Assembly: GCF_039982735.1 (NCBI RefSeq) | Contig: NZ_JBDWXV010000011.1 | Location: forward strand, 62,001-126,000 | Direction: 5' to 3' | DNA: 64,000 bases | From: Saccharospirillum sp039982735 | GTDB taxonomy: Bacteria > Pseudomonadota > Gammaproteobacteria > Pseudomonadales > Natronospirillaceae | In this document: positions 35,793-45,245 of the stretch, piece after piece | Layout: every line of letters starts with the position of its first letter | How positions within the stretch are numbered: position 1 is the first letter of the stretch | Translations under genes and position numbers: made by a program | The notes under the pieces: generated by a model | What the model was told of the DNA's origin: nothing | What the model saw: only the letters and a program-made list of their open reading frames with translations | Databases searched by the model: none

Positions 35793-36080
35793 TCACTCTA
35801 TGACTTTGGGGACAAGGTACAGGCCATCGGCCGCGCTCGGCGCAATTGCCTGGTAGGCATCGCGCTGATTGTGCTCGGTGACGTCGTCGGGGCGCAGCCG
35901 CGCGGTGGCATCCAAGGGGTTCGACAGCGGCTCGACACCCTCGGTATCGATCTTTTGCAACTGGTCGGCAAGATCGAGAATGCTCGACAGACTGGCCACG
36001 GTGGCGGCCATAGCGTCCTCCGTGACTTGCAAGCGAGCCAGTTGGGCAACATTTTCCACCTGGGAGCGGTCTAGGCTCAT
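35793..36080 (-). CDS. gatC: Asp/Glu-tRNA(Asn/Gln) amidotransferase subunit C
   Basis: A 95-residue subunit that stabilises GatA and bridges it to GatB. It shows MSLDRSQVENVAQLARLQVTED at the start, then SILDLADQLQKIDTEGVEPLSNP and LRPDDVTE, all typical of GatC. First gene of the gatCAB operon, divergent from mreB. AGGAGATCC precedes ATG 36080. Confidence 0.93.
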   Translation of the reverse strand: MSLDRSQVENVAQLARLQVTEDAMAATVASLSSILDLADQLQKIDTEGVEPLSNPLDATARLRPDDVTEHNQRDAYQAIAPSAADGLYLVPKVIE

Positions 36081-36507
36081 GGTTGTGGATCTCCTGGGGC
36101 TAAATTAGGGGCCAAACCACGCTGGTCAATGCGGTTGAAGCAGGCTTTACACATGGCTTCTTGCGGCATTGGGTGGGTGGATGACAAATCTGGTGCATTA
36201 TCACGGGCCGAGCCTGGCGCTTGCCTTCCCAACCTGAATTGATGACGGACGTGATTCAAACCTGTGAATCTGCACCGGTGTTCAATTCACATTAGGATGT
36301 ATTAACGCTTTAACTCTACCCAATAAATCATTGATGAGGCATAAGTTATCATATTTACAGCTTGCCCAAAATCCCTGCCATTGATACATTGCCGGGCTGT
36401 GTCATGGCTTTAATAGTGTGGATTTATTGGGTTGTCATCAGGAAATCCTGTAGCCGGTTTCCCATACCCTCTTGTACCGCACCCATCAGAATTGGAATCA
36501 TCAAAAA
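36081..36507. other. 427-base divergent region between gatC and mreB
   Basis: No gene is seen. The right half (36280-36500) is AT-rich and should carry the mreB promoter(s); segments such as TTATCATATTTACAG near 36346 resemble -10 regions. The left half should contain the gatCAB promoter. No classical operator palindrome was found. The mreB start at 36508 lacks a strong ribosome site (CATCAAAAA). Confidence 0.4.
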
Positions 36508-37542
36508 ATGTTTAAAAAGATTCGGGGACTTTTTTCAAGCGACTTGTCGATTGACCTGGGTACGGCAAATACGCTGATTTATGTGCGCGATCGCGACATC
36601 GTCTTGAATGAACCGTCGGTTGTGGCTGTGCGCCTGACCGGGAACCAGAAAACCGTTGCCGCCGTGGGCGAAGAAGCCAAACGCATGCTCGGCCGCACAC
36701 CGGGCAGCATTCAGGCGATCCGGCCACTGAAAGACGGCGTGATTGCCGACTTTCACGTCACTGAAAAAATGCTGCAGCATTTTATTGCCAAAGTACACGA
36801 AAACAGCTGGTTTGCGCCGAGCCCCCGAGTGTTGATTTGTGTGCCGTGCAAATCCACTCAGGTAGAACGAAAAGCCATTCGCGAGTCGGCCTTTGGTGCC
36901 GGTGCCCGTGAAGTGTTTCTGGTTGAAGAACCCATGGCGGCGGCGATTGGTGCTGGCCTGCCGGTCGAGGAAGCCCGTGGCTCTATGGTGGTGGACATCG
37001 GCGGTGGCACCACGGAAATTGCCGTTATTTCCTTGAACGGTGTGGTCTATGCCGAATCCGTCCGCGTCGGTGGCGATCGTTTCGATGAAGCCATCGTGGC
37101 CTATATTCGTCGCAACTACGGTTCGCTGATCGGTGAAGCGACGGCCGAACGCATTAAAATTGAAATTGGCTGTGCCTACCCGGGAACCGAGATTCGCGAG
37201 ATCGATGTGCGAGGCCGTAACCTGGCCGAAGGCATTCCGCGCAGCTTTACCCTGAATTCCAATGAAGTGCTTGAGGCCTTGCAGGAAAGTCTCTCGGCGA
37301 TCGTTCAGGCCGTGAAAAGCGCGCTGGAGCAAACACCGCCCGAACTGGCTTCCGACATCGCCGAGCGCGGCCTTGTGCTGACCGGTGGTGGAGCCCTGTT
37401 GCGGGATATCGACAAGCTGTTGAGCGAAGAAACCGGCTTGCCGGTGCTGGTGGCTGACGATCCGCTGACCTGTGTGGCCCGCGGTGGCGGCCGTGCACTG
37501 GAAATGATGGATGAACGTGTGTTCGACTTTTTCAGTGAATAA
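36508..37542 (+). CDS. mreB: Rod shape-determining protein MreB
   Basis: A 344-residue bacterial actin that forms membrane-bound filaments to guide cell-wall synthesis in rods. The N-terminal FKKIRGLFSSDLSIDLGTAN combines a membrane-binding amphipathic segment with the phosphate-1 loop. NEPSVVAV, MVVDIGGGTTEIAV (phosphate-2) and LTGGGALLRDIDKLL (adenosine) are all present, and the length is standard. ATG 36508 is chosen because homologues begin M-F-K-K. It heads mreB-mreC-mreD. Confidence 0.95.
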   Translation: MFKKIRGLFSSDLSIDLGTANTLIYVRDRDIVLNEPSVVAVRLTGNQKTVAAVGEEAKRMLGRTPGSIQAIRPLKDGVIADFHVTEKMLQHFIAKVHENSWFAPSPRVLICVPCKSTQVERKAIRESAFGAGAREVFLVEEPMAAAIGAGLPVEEARGSMVVDIGGGTTEIAVISLNGVVYAESVRVGGDRFDEAIVAYIRRNYGSLIGEATAERIKIEIGCAYPGTEIREIDVRGRNLAEGIPRSFTLNSNEVLEALQESLSAIVQAVKSALEQTPPELASDIAERGLVLTGGGALLRDIDKLLSEETGLPVLVADDPLTCVARGGGRALEMMDERVFDFFSE

Positions 37543-37623
37543 TGGTCGCCAGCAGCCAGTGCCGGTCTGAAGCCGGCCTGACTGCATTGTTCTTGCGACC
37601 CGCATTTCATAGGAGAGTCTGTC

Positions 37624-38451
37624 ATCAAAGCGCTGTTTTCTGCCGGCCCACAGCACGGTTATCGTCTATTGGTAGCTGTGGTGGTCTCTGTCGCGCTGAT
37701 GGCTCTGGATGCCCGCTACACCCAGGTCGATTATTTGCGACAGACCCTGTCTTATCTGGTATCTCCCGTACAATCCCTGATCAGCCTGCCCACCGATATG
37801 GTGGAGTGGTCGAGTCGCACCTTCGCCGAGCGCGATGAGCTGATCGAAGATAACCGTTCGCTGAACAATCAGGTGCTCGTGCTCCGGCAGCAGGCGCAAA
37901 GGCTGGCCGTGCTTGAAGCAGAAAACGAACGCTTGCGTCGTTTGCTGGATGCCACGCCCCGTTTCGAGGCCGACTATCTGACCGCCGAAATGCTCAGTGT
38001 CGACCCGGATCCTTTCACTCATCAGGTTATTATCAATCGCGGCGCCCAGGATGGTGCCTATGTTGGCCAGGCCGTCCTCGACGCCACCGGGTTGTTTGGC
38101 CAGGTGATTCAGGTCAACTCACTCACTTCCCGGGTTTTGATGGTGGCGGACGCCAACCACGCGGTTCCGGTGCAAATTAACCGCAACGGCATGCGCAGCA
38201 TTGTGGTGGGTACCGGTGATCTGAACGTGCTGGAAATGGAGTTTGTACCCAGCACGGCCGATGTAAAGATAGGCGACCTGCTGATCACCTCCGGTCTGGC
38301 CGGGCGATTCCCGGAAGGCTATCCGGTCGCTGAAGTTCAGGCCATTGAATACGATACCGGCGAACCCTTTGCGACCATTCGGGCCAAACCGCTGGCTGAA
38401 CTGTCACGCAGTCGAAATTTACTGCTTATCTTCAAGCGGGAGCCGGAATGA
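37624..38451 (+). CDS. mreC: Rod shape-determining protein MreC, probable non-canonical ATC start
   Basis: MreC is a periplasmic, inner-membrane-anchored scaffold. The frame encodes (I)KALFSAGPQHGYRLLVAVVV, the usual MreC opening (compare LFSRGPS in E. coli), then a TM helix, a coiled coil (AERDELIEDNRSLNNQVLVL) and two beta domains. No ATG, GTG or TTG occurs in frame before this segment: the upstream stop is TGA at 37579 and the first TTG, 37669, lies at the TM helix. AGGAGAG at 37611-37617 is six bases from ATC 37624, so I choose ATC (275 residues). GTC 37621 is an alternative, and a base error is possible. Confidence 0.82.
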   Translation: MKALFSAGPQHGYRLLVAVVVSVALMALDARYTQVDYLRQTLSYLVSPVQSLISLPTDMVEWSSRTFAERDELIEDNRSLNNQVLVLRQQAQRLAVLEAENERLRRLLDATPRFEADYLTAEMLSVDPDPFTHQVIINRGAQDGAYVGQAVLDATGLFGQVIQVNSLTSRVLMVADANHAVPVQINRNGMRSIVVGTGDLNVLEMEFVPSTADVKIGDLLITSGLAGRFPEGYPVAEVQAIEYDTGEPFATIRAKPLAELSRSRNLLLIFKREPE

Positions 38452-38936
38452 AAACCAAACCCGCCAAGGGCTTGTGGGTTATCGCCCTCAGTTTCTTTAT
38501 TGCGTATTTGCTGGCCGCGGTGCCGCTGCCACAGATGATTGCGCTGGCCAGACCCGACTGGGTTGGTCTGTTTCTTATTTTCTGGGTCCTGGTGTTGCCC
38601 GACCGGGTTGGCATTACCGTTGGTTTTTGCGTGGGCTTATTGCAAGACGTGGTGCTGGGAACCTATCTTGGGGTGTTTGCCCTGTCATACAGCGGGCTTG
38701 TGTATCTGGTGTTGCTGTTGCATCAGCGGCTGCGCATGTACCCGATCTTGCAGCAGGCACTGGTCGTGTTTCTGATCATTGCGGTCAGTCAGTTGCTGGT
38801 GCAATGGTGTCGTGACTTTCTGGGGTCGGGCATCACCGGCGAGATGCATTTGCTGCCGTCGCTGGTCAGTGCCTTGTTGTGGCCCTGGGTATACGTCATT
38901 TTGCGGGCGTTGCAATTGCGGTTCCGGGTTCAGTAG
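38448..38936 (+). CDS. mreD: Rod shape-determining protein MreD
   Basis: A 162-residue inner-membrane protein with about five hydrophobic helices that works with MreC and the elongasome. Family features are the PDWVGLFLIFWVLVLPDRVG segment (residues about 41-60) and the helix GFCVGLLQDVVLGTYLG. Its ATG overlaps the mreC stop (ATGA). Next gene on the strand is maf after 86 bases. Confidence 0.9.
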   Translation: MKTKPAKGLWVIALSFFIAYLLAAVPLPQMIALARPDWVGLFLIFWVLVLPDRVGITVGFCVGLLQDVVLGTYLGVFALSYSGLVYLVLLLHQRLRMYPILQQALVVFLIIAVSQLLVQWCRDFLGSGITGEMHLLPSLVSALLWPWVYVILRALQLRFRVQ

Positions 38937-39022
38937 GCGTTGATGCTTACGTTGTGTGCCGTCGCTGCACTCTTTGACCGGCCCGCCGATTATTGACCTC
39001 GTTTTTATTGGAAGGAGTCTTC

Positions 39023-39625
39023 ATGTCCCTGTACCTGGCTTCACAGTCTCCCCGCCGGCGTGAATTACTGAGCGGCCTGGGGGTTGAGTTTTCCATTTTG
39101 CCCATCGACATTGATGAGCGCATGCAGTCGCTGGAAAGTGCAGCCGATTACGTCAGCCGTCTGGCCCGCGAAAAGGCGGCCGCCGGCTTGGCGGTGGTTG
39201 CAGGCCGGGGCGAGTCCGGTGCACTGGTGCTGGGTTCCGATACGGCCGTTGTGGTCGACCGGGACATTCTCGGCAAACCCCGCGACCGGGACGACTTTCT
39301 CGATATGATGGAACGGCTGTCCGGTCGGGCGCACGATGTGATGACCGCCGTCGCGCTGGCCAGCCACGATCGGGTGGAGGTTGAGGTGGTGACCTCCCGG
39401 GTTGTCTTCGCGGAGCTGATGCCGGAACAGGCCCGTGCCTACTGGGATACGCAGGAACCCTGTGATAAAGCCGGAGGTTATGCGGTACAGGGGTTGGCCT
39501 CGGTGTTTATCAAACGGATTGAAGGCAGCTATTCTGCTATTGTAGGTCTACCACTGCGCGAAACGGCCCAGTTACTGACCCGGCGTGGTGTTACGGTCTG
39601 GGATGGAGCCCTGGTGTCAATCTAA
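39023..39625 (+). CDS. maf: Maf family nucleotide pyrophosphatase (YhdE-like)
   Basis: A 200-residue house-cleaning nucleotide pyrophosphatase, likely specific for dTTP/UTP. It begins LYLASQSPRRRELLSGLGV and has LGSDTAVVVDRDILGKP, SGRAHDVMTAVAL, and EPCDKAGGYAVQG, all family motifs including the catalytic acid. ATG 39023 follows GGAAGGAG. The order mreD-maf-rng is common in gammaproteobacteria. Confidence 0.93.
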   Translation: MSLYLASQSPRRRELLSGLGVEFSILPIDIDERMQSLESAADYVSRLAREKAAAGLAVVAGRGESGALVLGSDTAVVVDRDILGKPRDRDDFLDMMERLSGRAHDVMTAVALASHDRVEVEVVTSRVVFAELMPEQARAYWDTQEPCDKAGGYAVQGLASVFIKRIEGSYSAIVGLPLRETAQLLTRRGVTVWDGALVSI

Positions 39626-39721
39626 TTGGGTGATGGTTACAGTAGAGCGGCCAGACAGTGTGAGCCTGGGGTATTAGCAGTGCGCCAGCGCTTGAATCGA
39701 CAGGTACGAACAGGCTCAGTT

Positions 39722-41182
39722 ATGAATTCAGAAATATTGGTAAACGTAACTCCGATGGAGACCCGGGTTGCTGTTGTTGAAAACGGCGCCGTCCAGGAGA
39801 TATTCATCGAGCGGGAGCAAACGCGCGGCATCGTCGGCAACATTTACCGGGGCAAGGTGGTTCGGGTCTTGCCTGGCATGCAGGCGGCCTTTGTTGATAT
39901 TGGTCTGGAGCGGGCTGCGTTTATTCATGCCTCGGATTTTGATCAGCCCAAACGGGAAGGCGAAACGCAAAAGTCCATCCAGGCTCTGGTGCGTGAGGGC
40001 GAGTCGATCACGGTGCAGGTCATCAAAGACCCCATCGGCACCAAAGGCGCTCGACTGACGACCCATTTATCGATCCCCTCGCGCTACCTGGTATACATGC
40101 CGGACTCCAACCACATTGGCGTTTCCCAGCGCATTGACGGAGAAGAGGAGCGTGAACGCCTGCGTGCTCTGGTGGTTAAGGTTAAGGCCGATGAAGGCAT
40201 CGAAAAGGGGGGCTACATCCTCCGTACGGCTGCGGAAGGCATCGGCGAGGCTGAAATCCAGTCGGATCTGAACTATTTGAAGCGCGTGTTCCGGGTGCTG
40301 GGCGAGCGCATTGTAGAGACCCCGGGGCCGGCCACCATTTACGAAGACCTGCCGCTGTATCTGCGCGTAGCCCGGGATCTGGTGCGTGCCGACGTCGAAA
40401 AAATTCGCATTGATTCGAAAGAGACTTACACCAAGGTGATCGACTTCGTGCGCAAGTACACGCCCGAAGTGGAGCCGGTGTTTGAGTATTACCCGGGTGA
40501 ACGGCCGATTTTCGATTTGTTTGCGGTTGAAGATGAGATTCGCCGGGCGCTGGGGCGCAAGGTCGAACTGAAGTCGGGCGGTTACCTGATCATTGACCAG
40601 ACCGAAGCGATGACCACGGTTGACGTCAACACGGGCGCCTTTGTCGGTCATCGCAATCTGGAAGAGACGATCTTCAAGACCAACCTGGAAGCCGTGACCA
40701 CCATTGTGCGCCAGCTGCGCCTGCGTAACCTGGGCGGTATTATCATTATCGATTTTATCGACATGGACGACCCCGAGCATCAGCGCCAGGTGTTGCGCAT
40801 GCTGGAGAAGTACCTGGAAAAAGACCATGCGAAAAGCAAGCTGACCGGCGTTTCCGATCTCGGGCTGGTGGAGATGACGCGCAAACGAACCCGCGAAAGC
40901 CTGGAGCACATGATGACGGAGACCTGCACGGTTTGTAACGGTCGCGGTCGTGTTAAAACGCCCCAGACCGTATGTTATGAAGTGTTTCGCGAAATACTGC
41001 GCGAAGAACGTGCCTACAACAACGACCAGTATCTGGTGCTGGCTTCGCAGGAAGTCGTCGACCGGCTGCTGGATGAAGAATCCTCTAATCTGGCCGACCT
41101 TGAAGAGTTTATCGGCAAACCGATTCGGTTTCAGGTTGAACCCATGTACAGCCAGGAACAGTTTGATGTCATTTTGCAGTAG
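39722..41182 (+). CDS. rng: Ribonuclease G
   Basis: A 486-residue endoribonuclease that matures 16S rRNA 5' ends and decays mRNAs. It begins NSEILVNVTPMETRVAVVENG. An S1 domain (about 38-120, GNIYRGKVVRVLPGMQAAFVDIGL) is followed by the RNase E/G catalytic core with metal residues in TTVDVNTGAF and IIDFIDMDD, and the zinc-link CTVCNGRGRVK (Cys pair near 402-405). The absence of a long C-terminal tail fits RNase G and not RNase E. ATG 39722 gives the family length. Confidence 0.95.
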   Translation: MNSEILVNVTPMETRVAVVENGAVQEIFIEREQTRGIVGNIYRGKVVRVLPGMQAAFVDIGLERAAFIHASDFDQPKREGETQKSIQALVREGESITVQVIKDPIGTKGARLTTHLSIPSRYLVYMPDSNHIGVSQRIDGEEERERLRALVVKVKADEGIEKGGYILRTAAEGIGEAEIQSDLNYLKRVFRVLGERIVETPGPATIYEDLPLYLRVARDLVRADVEKIRIDSKETYTKVIDFVRKYTPEVEPVFEYYPGERPIFDLFAVEDEIRRALGRKVELKSGGYLIIDQTEAMTTVDVNTGAFVGHRNLEETIFKTNLEAVTTIVRQLRLRNLGGIIIIDFIDMDDPEHQRQVLRMLEKYLEKDHAKSKLTGVSDLGLVEMTRKRTRESLEHMMTETCTVCNGRGRVKTPQTVCYEVFREILREERAYNNDQYLVLASQEVVDRLLDEESSNLADLEEFIGKPIRFQVEPMYSQEQFDVILQ

Positions 41183-41261
41183 GCAGACGCGCGGTCTGAT
41201 TCCATTCACAGGCATTGCCAGCACCGGCGGCACCGCTGCCTTTACGCTGAAACTCTGACAC

Positions 41262-44200
41262 ATGGCCCGTTACCGCATTCTAAAAGCCCTGGGCACGGTG
41301 TTGCTCAAGATTGGCGCGTTCTGGATACTGCTGGTGGCCGCCTATCTCGCGCTCGGCCGACAGTTCTTCCCTCACGTCGAACGCTATAACGCCGAACTGG
41401 CGTTGTTGCTCAGCGACCGTCTCAATGCCTCGGTTTCTATTGGCAGTCTCACCGGAGAATGGCGCCAGTTTAACCCCATCCTGATTGCCGAAGATGTGCA
41501 AATCAGCTCGACTCTCAGTGTCGACCGAATGCTGCTGGAACCGGCGCTGCTGCAGTCGCTGATAACGCTGTCGCCGGTATTTAAGCGGTTTGAACTTACC
41601 GGATTTGAAGCCAACCTGGAGCAAACTGATGAGGGCTGGAGTTTTGCCGGCGTAAACGCCGGCTCCAGCGCAGCCAACGCACCGGATATGTCGCTGGAGC
41701 GGGTCATCGCTCTGATCCGCCAGCAACGTGATGTGCGCTTTACCGACATGGCATTGCACATTGAGCCGTTGCTGTTGCCGGGGATGACGGTTGCTATGGA
41801 ATCGGCGCAACTGACCGGGTCGGGTGATGACAACTGGATGCGGGCTGAAGCCAGCGTCAATTACGATGGCCTTTCCGTGCCCATTGAATTGCAACTGGAA
41901 AGCAGTCGGCGTGACGATCAATACGAAGTGGACCTGTATGCCCGGCACGGGGCTTTTGATATGGCACCCTGGCTGCAAGAGTGGCTGCCGGATGTGCGTC
42001 AGGCCGCTGTAGCGGGCGAGTATTGGGTGAGCCTGACCCGCGATCAGTGGCAGTCTATCCAGGCCCGCCTGCAGAGCCCGGCGACCCGTCTCAGCGGCAG
42101 CCGAAGTGCAATGGCGCTTCGTAATCTGGATATGGAGCTGTTTGCCGAGCGAAGCAGCGGAGGGGCGGATGTCTGGTTACACCATTTTTCCCATGAACTG
42201 GAGCGATCCGCCGCTGCTGAACCCGAGGTTCAGGGTGAGTTTGTGGCCCGGGCCAGCCTGCGCCAGTTGCAGTGGCAGATACAGTGGGATCAATTGCCCC
42301 TCGCGCCAATCAGCGCCTTTTTGGCCGTCAATGATGGCAGTGGTTACTGGGAGCAGGCCTTTCCACAAGCCAGTATTGACCAGGGCAAGCTGTCTTACCG
42401 CATCGGACAGCACGATTCATTGCGAGTGACGGCCAGTGTCAGCGATGTGCGGATGCAACCTTACTCGGGCATCCCGGGCTTGAGTGGTGTCAGTGGTCAG
42501 CTGCGGGCAGAAGGTTCAAGGGCGCGGTTGAATTTCGACAACACCGGCGTCGATTTCCGGTTGCCGGCCATCTATGACCAGCCGTTCTTGTTCGAGCGCA
42601 TTGAGGGCGCTCTGGATGTGCGCTGGTCGGCCAGTGCCGGTGTGCAACTGGAAGGGCAGCATCGGGCGACCATTGCTCCCGATGCAACGCAACAGGCCCA
42701 GGGTGAGTCGGCACAGCCGCTAACCGGTCACTGGCGGGTGGATCTGGTCAATGGTGGCGACCTGGCTTCCGGTCAGCGCGAAATCGGGTTTCGGCTTGCG
42801 GTGGCGACAGACGCAACCAATGCCAGCTGGGCCAAGCGGCTGACGCCGGATAATCGTTTGCCCGATCCGATCAAACCCTGGATTGTCGAAAACATACAGT
42901 CGGGCCGGTTTTCGGATTTGGATTTCTCCTTTGTCTCTGGCTTTCGCAAAGGTCAGATGACCGACAGTGGGCTCGCCCTGGTGACCGATTTCGATGATGC
43001 CGTGGTGCGCTTCAATGACGCCTGGCCGGCGATTGCCGGTGGCTCAGGTCAAGTCCGGTTATCACTCGATGATCTGCGTGTTGAAGCGCAACGCGGCAAT
43101 CTGGCCGGGATAACGCTCAATAGCGGTCAATTGCGGTTGCCATTTGCCGAGCGGCAACTGCTAATCGACCTCGATGTAAGTTCAGGCGCGGGCGACGCCC
43201 TGGCGTTATTCAAGCAGGACGGGCCGCTTGAGTTTCTGGCGGCCGATGTTGTCAGTGACTGGACGATGACCGGTGACACCCAAGCAGATCTGGAGCTCAG
43301 AGTGCCGTTGAGCGACGAGCCACTTGACATTGCGCTGACCAGTCAGCTCAGCAATGGCACGCTTGAATTGACCGAACTGGGTCTGAATCTATCGGCGCTC
43401 AGTGGTGATATCGGCTACAACAGCCGGCGAGGGCTCTACTCGAACCGCCTGGACGGTGAACTTTTCGGCGCCCGGCATCAGGCACAACTGACGTCCGACC
43501 TGACCGGAGCGAATGCCCGGGTCAGTCTCGCGGTTTCTGGTGAAACGCCGCTGGATGCCTGGGGCCGATGGCTCGAAGACCCCTGGCTGGCAGACCAGCC
43601 GTATCGCATTGCCACCGATGCACAGCTGGACTTTTTGCCTGGCCAGACCCGTATTGCCCTGGCGTCGGATCTCATCAACCTGCCGTTGTCGCTTCCGGCG
43701 GCTCTGGGTAAAACAGCAGAAGCGAGCCGACCGCTCGCGCTGGACCTGGTGTTTACCGATGGCGAGGGGCTGGGCATCTCCGGTCATTACAACGAGGTGG
43801 TGCAATGGGCTTTCGATTTCTCACCTGATAATCAGCTTGAGGCTGGAACCGTGGCCCTGAACACGCCGCTGGAGCGGCGGATTCAACGCGGGATTTATGT
43901 CGATGCACTTCTGCCCGAGGCGGACATCGATCAATGGCGCGATGCCTTGCAAGCCGTGAGTGACGTCTACCGGGAAGCCGGGTCCCCCCTGGTTGAACTC
44001 GGGGCCGAAGCGAGTACACAACCGATTCGCGAAGTGAATTTGCGCGGTGCACTGTGGCGCGGACAGGGTTTGAACTGGACTCAACCCCGCATTCAGATAC
44101 TCAGCAGTGATGAAGGCTGGCTGGCAACTCTGGAAGCCAGGGAGCTCAGCGGGCGTGTGTTGATCCCCTTTAACGGCGATCCGCATTTCGCCGATTTTGA

Positions 44201-45206
44201 TTTTGTGAACATCAACCGGACGCCACAAGCTGCCGACGCTGCAACAGCGGCGGCTGATGAGGCACCCGCGCCAGACCCGATGGCTATGCTGCGGCCGGAT
44301 GAGCTGCCGGATGCGAATTTACAGATCGCCCGGCTGTCGATCGACGGTCGCGATATGGGCAGTTGGCGGGCAGAGATTCGTCGCGATGGTGACAGCGCCG
44401 TTCTGCGCAATCTAAGAGTCGAAATGCCCGAGGCTCGGCTGGATGGCGAACTGACCTGGCGCTACCTCAATAGCGAACACCGCACGGCGTTTAAGGGGCA
44501 GGTCAGGGTCGGGAACATCCTCAGCGTATTGCAAAGCTGGGATTACGCCCCGGTGCTCGAAAGCCGCTCCGGACAGTTTGATCTGGATTTTGAGTGGCCG
44601 GGCACGCCCGCCTATTTCGACTATGAACGCTTGCGCGGTCGAATCGAACTGCGCCTGACCAATGGCTCGATTCTGGAGCTGGATGAATACGAAGGCGTGA
44701 AACTGGTGGGTCTGCTCAACTTCACCCGGGTGCTGCGCCGTCTTGCCCTGGACTTTTCCGATTTGATTCGCGACGGCATCAGCTACGATGTGATCGAAGG
44801 CGAATTGTTGTTTGACCGGGGCTTTGCCCGGGTAGGCGACCGGTTGCTGATCGACGGACCTTCGACCAAGTTCCGTTTCAGTGGCGATGCCGATCTGGTG
44901 CGGGATGTGCTCGATGTTGATATGGTGATGACAGTCCCGCTGTCGAGCACCTTCCCGCTGGTCGCCCTGTTGGCCGGGGTGACGCCTCAGGCTGCGGCCG
45001 CTATTTATGTGACCGAACGGGTGTTTAACAACGAACTGGAACGCCTGAGTTCGGCCCGCATGCACGTGACCGGCTCGCTTGAGGCACCCGAACTGCGCTT
45101 TTATCGTGTGTTCGATAACAACAGCGGCAGTTCTTTGAACCCCAGCGTAGGCGACCGTTTGGGCAATGTGGTGCCCACGAACCCGGGCAGCCCCGGGTCA
45201 CCCTGA
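41262..45206 (+). CDS. yhdP: YhdP family AsmA-like envelope protein
   Basis: A 1314-residue very large protein of the AsmA/TamB-like family. It has one N-terminal membrane helix (about 12-33, LKIGAFWILLVAAYLALG) and then a long beta-rich repetitive body that in YhdP forms a periplasm-spanning groove for phospholipid transport to the outer membrane. The C-terminal AsmA-like block has FDLDFEWPGTPAYFDYERL, LRGRIELRLTNGSILELDEYEG, and FRFSGDADLVRDVLDVDMVM. It overlaps nothing and is followed by a nitrilase after 39 bases, as in many relatives. Confidence 0.9.
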   Translation: MARYRILKALGTVLLKIGAFWILLVAAYLALGRQFFPHVERYNAELALLLSDRLNASVSIGSLTGEWRQFNPILIAEDVQISSTLSVDRMLLEPALLQSLITLSPVFKRFELTGFEANLEQTDEGWSFAGVNAGSSAANAPDMSLERVIALIRQQRDVRFTDMALHIEPLLLPGMTVAMESAQLTGSGDDNWMRAEASVNYDGLSVPIELQLESSRRDDQYEVDLYARHGAFDMAPWLQEWLPDVRQAAVAGEYWVSLTRDQWQSIQARLQSPATRLSGSRSAMALRNLDMELFAERSSGGADVWLHHFSHELERSAAAEPEVQGEFVARASLRQLQWQIQWDQLPLAPISAFLAVNDGSGYWEQAFPQASIDQGKLSYRIGQHDSLRVTASVSDVRMQPYSGIPGLSGVSGQLRAEGSRARLNFDNTGVDFRLPAIYDQPFLFERIEGALDVRWSASAGVQLEGQHRATIAPDATQQAQGESAQPLTGHWRVDLVNGGDLASGQREIGFRLAVATDATNASWAKRLTPDNRLPDPIKPWIVENIQSGRFSDLDFSFVSGFRKGQMTDSGLALVTDFDDAVVRFNDAWPAIAGGSGQVRLSLDDLRVEAQRGNLAGITLNSGQLRLPFAERQLLIDLDVSSGAGDALALFKQDGPLEFLAADVVSDWTMTGDTQADLELRVPLSDEPLDIALTSQLSNGTLELTELGLNLSALSGDIGYNSRRGLYSNRLDGELFGARHQAQLTSDLTGANARVSLAVSGETPLDAWGRWLEDPWLADQPYRIATDAQLDFLPGQTRIALASDLINLPLSLPAALGKTAEASRPLALDLVFTDGEGLGISGHYNEVVQWAFDFSPDNQLEAGTVALNTPLERRIQRGIYVDALLPEADIDQWRDALQAVSDVYREAGSPLVELGAEASTQPIREVNLRGALWRGQGLNWTQPRIQILSSDEGWLATLEARELSGRVLIPFNGDPHFADFDFVNINRTPQAADAATAAADEAPAPDPMAMLRPDELPDANLQIARLSIDGRDMGSWRAEIRRDGDSAVLRNLRVEMPEARLDGELTWRYLNSEHRTAFKGQVRVGNILSVLQSWDYAPVLESRSGQFDLDFEWPGTPAYFDYERLRGRIELRLTNGSILELDEYEGVKLVGLLNFTRVLRRLALDFSDLIRDGISYDVIEGELLFDRGFARVGDRLLIDGPSTKFRFSGDADLVRDVLDVDMVMTVPLSSTFPLVALLAGVTPQAAAAIYVTERVFNNELERLSSARMHVTGSLEAPELRFYRVFDNNSGSSLNPSVGDRLGNVVPTNPGSPGSP

Positions 45207-45245
45207 AGGCCGAGTGTGGGCGTGGACCCAACAGGAGAGCGACGC

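Noticed and set aside
41262..45206. AsmA or TamB assignment for the 1314-residue gene
   Set aside because: Length, neighbourhood (mreBCD-maf-rng upstream, nitrilase downstream) and the C-terminal block fit YhdP better than AsmA (about 600 residues) or TamB (usually next to tamA).
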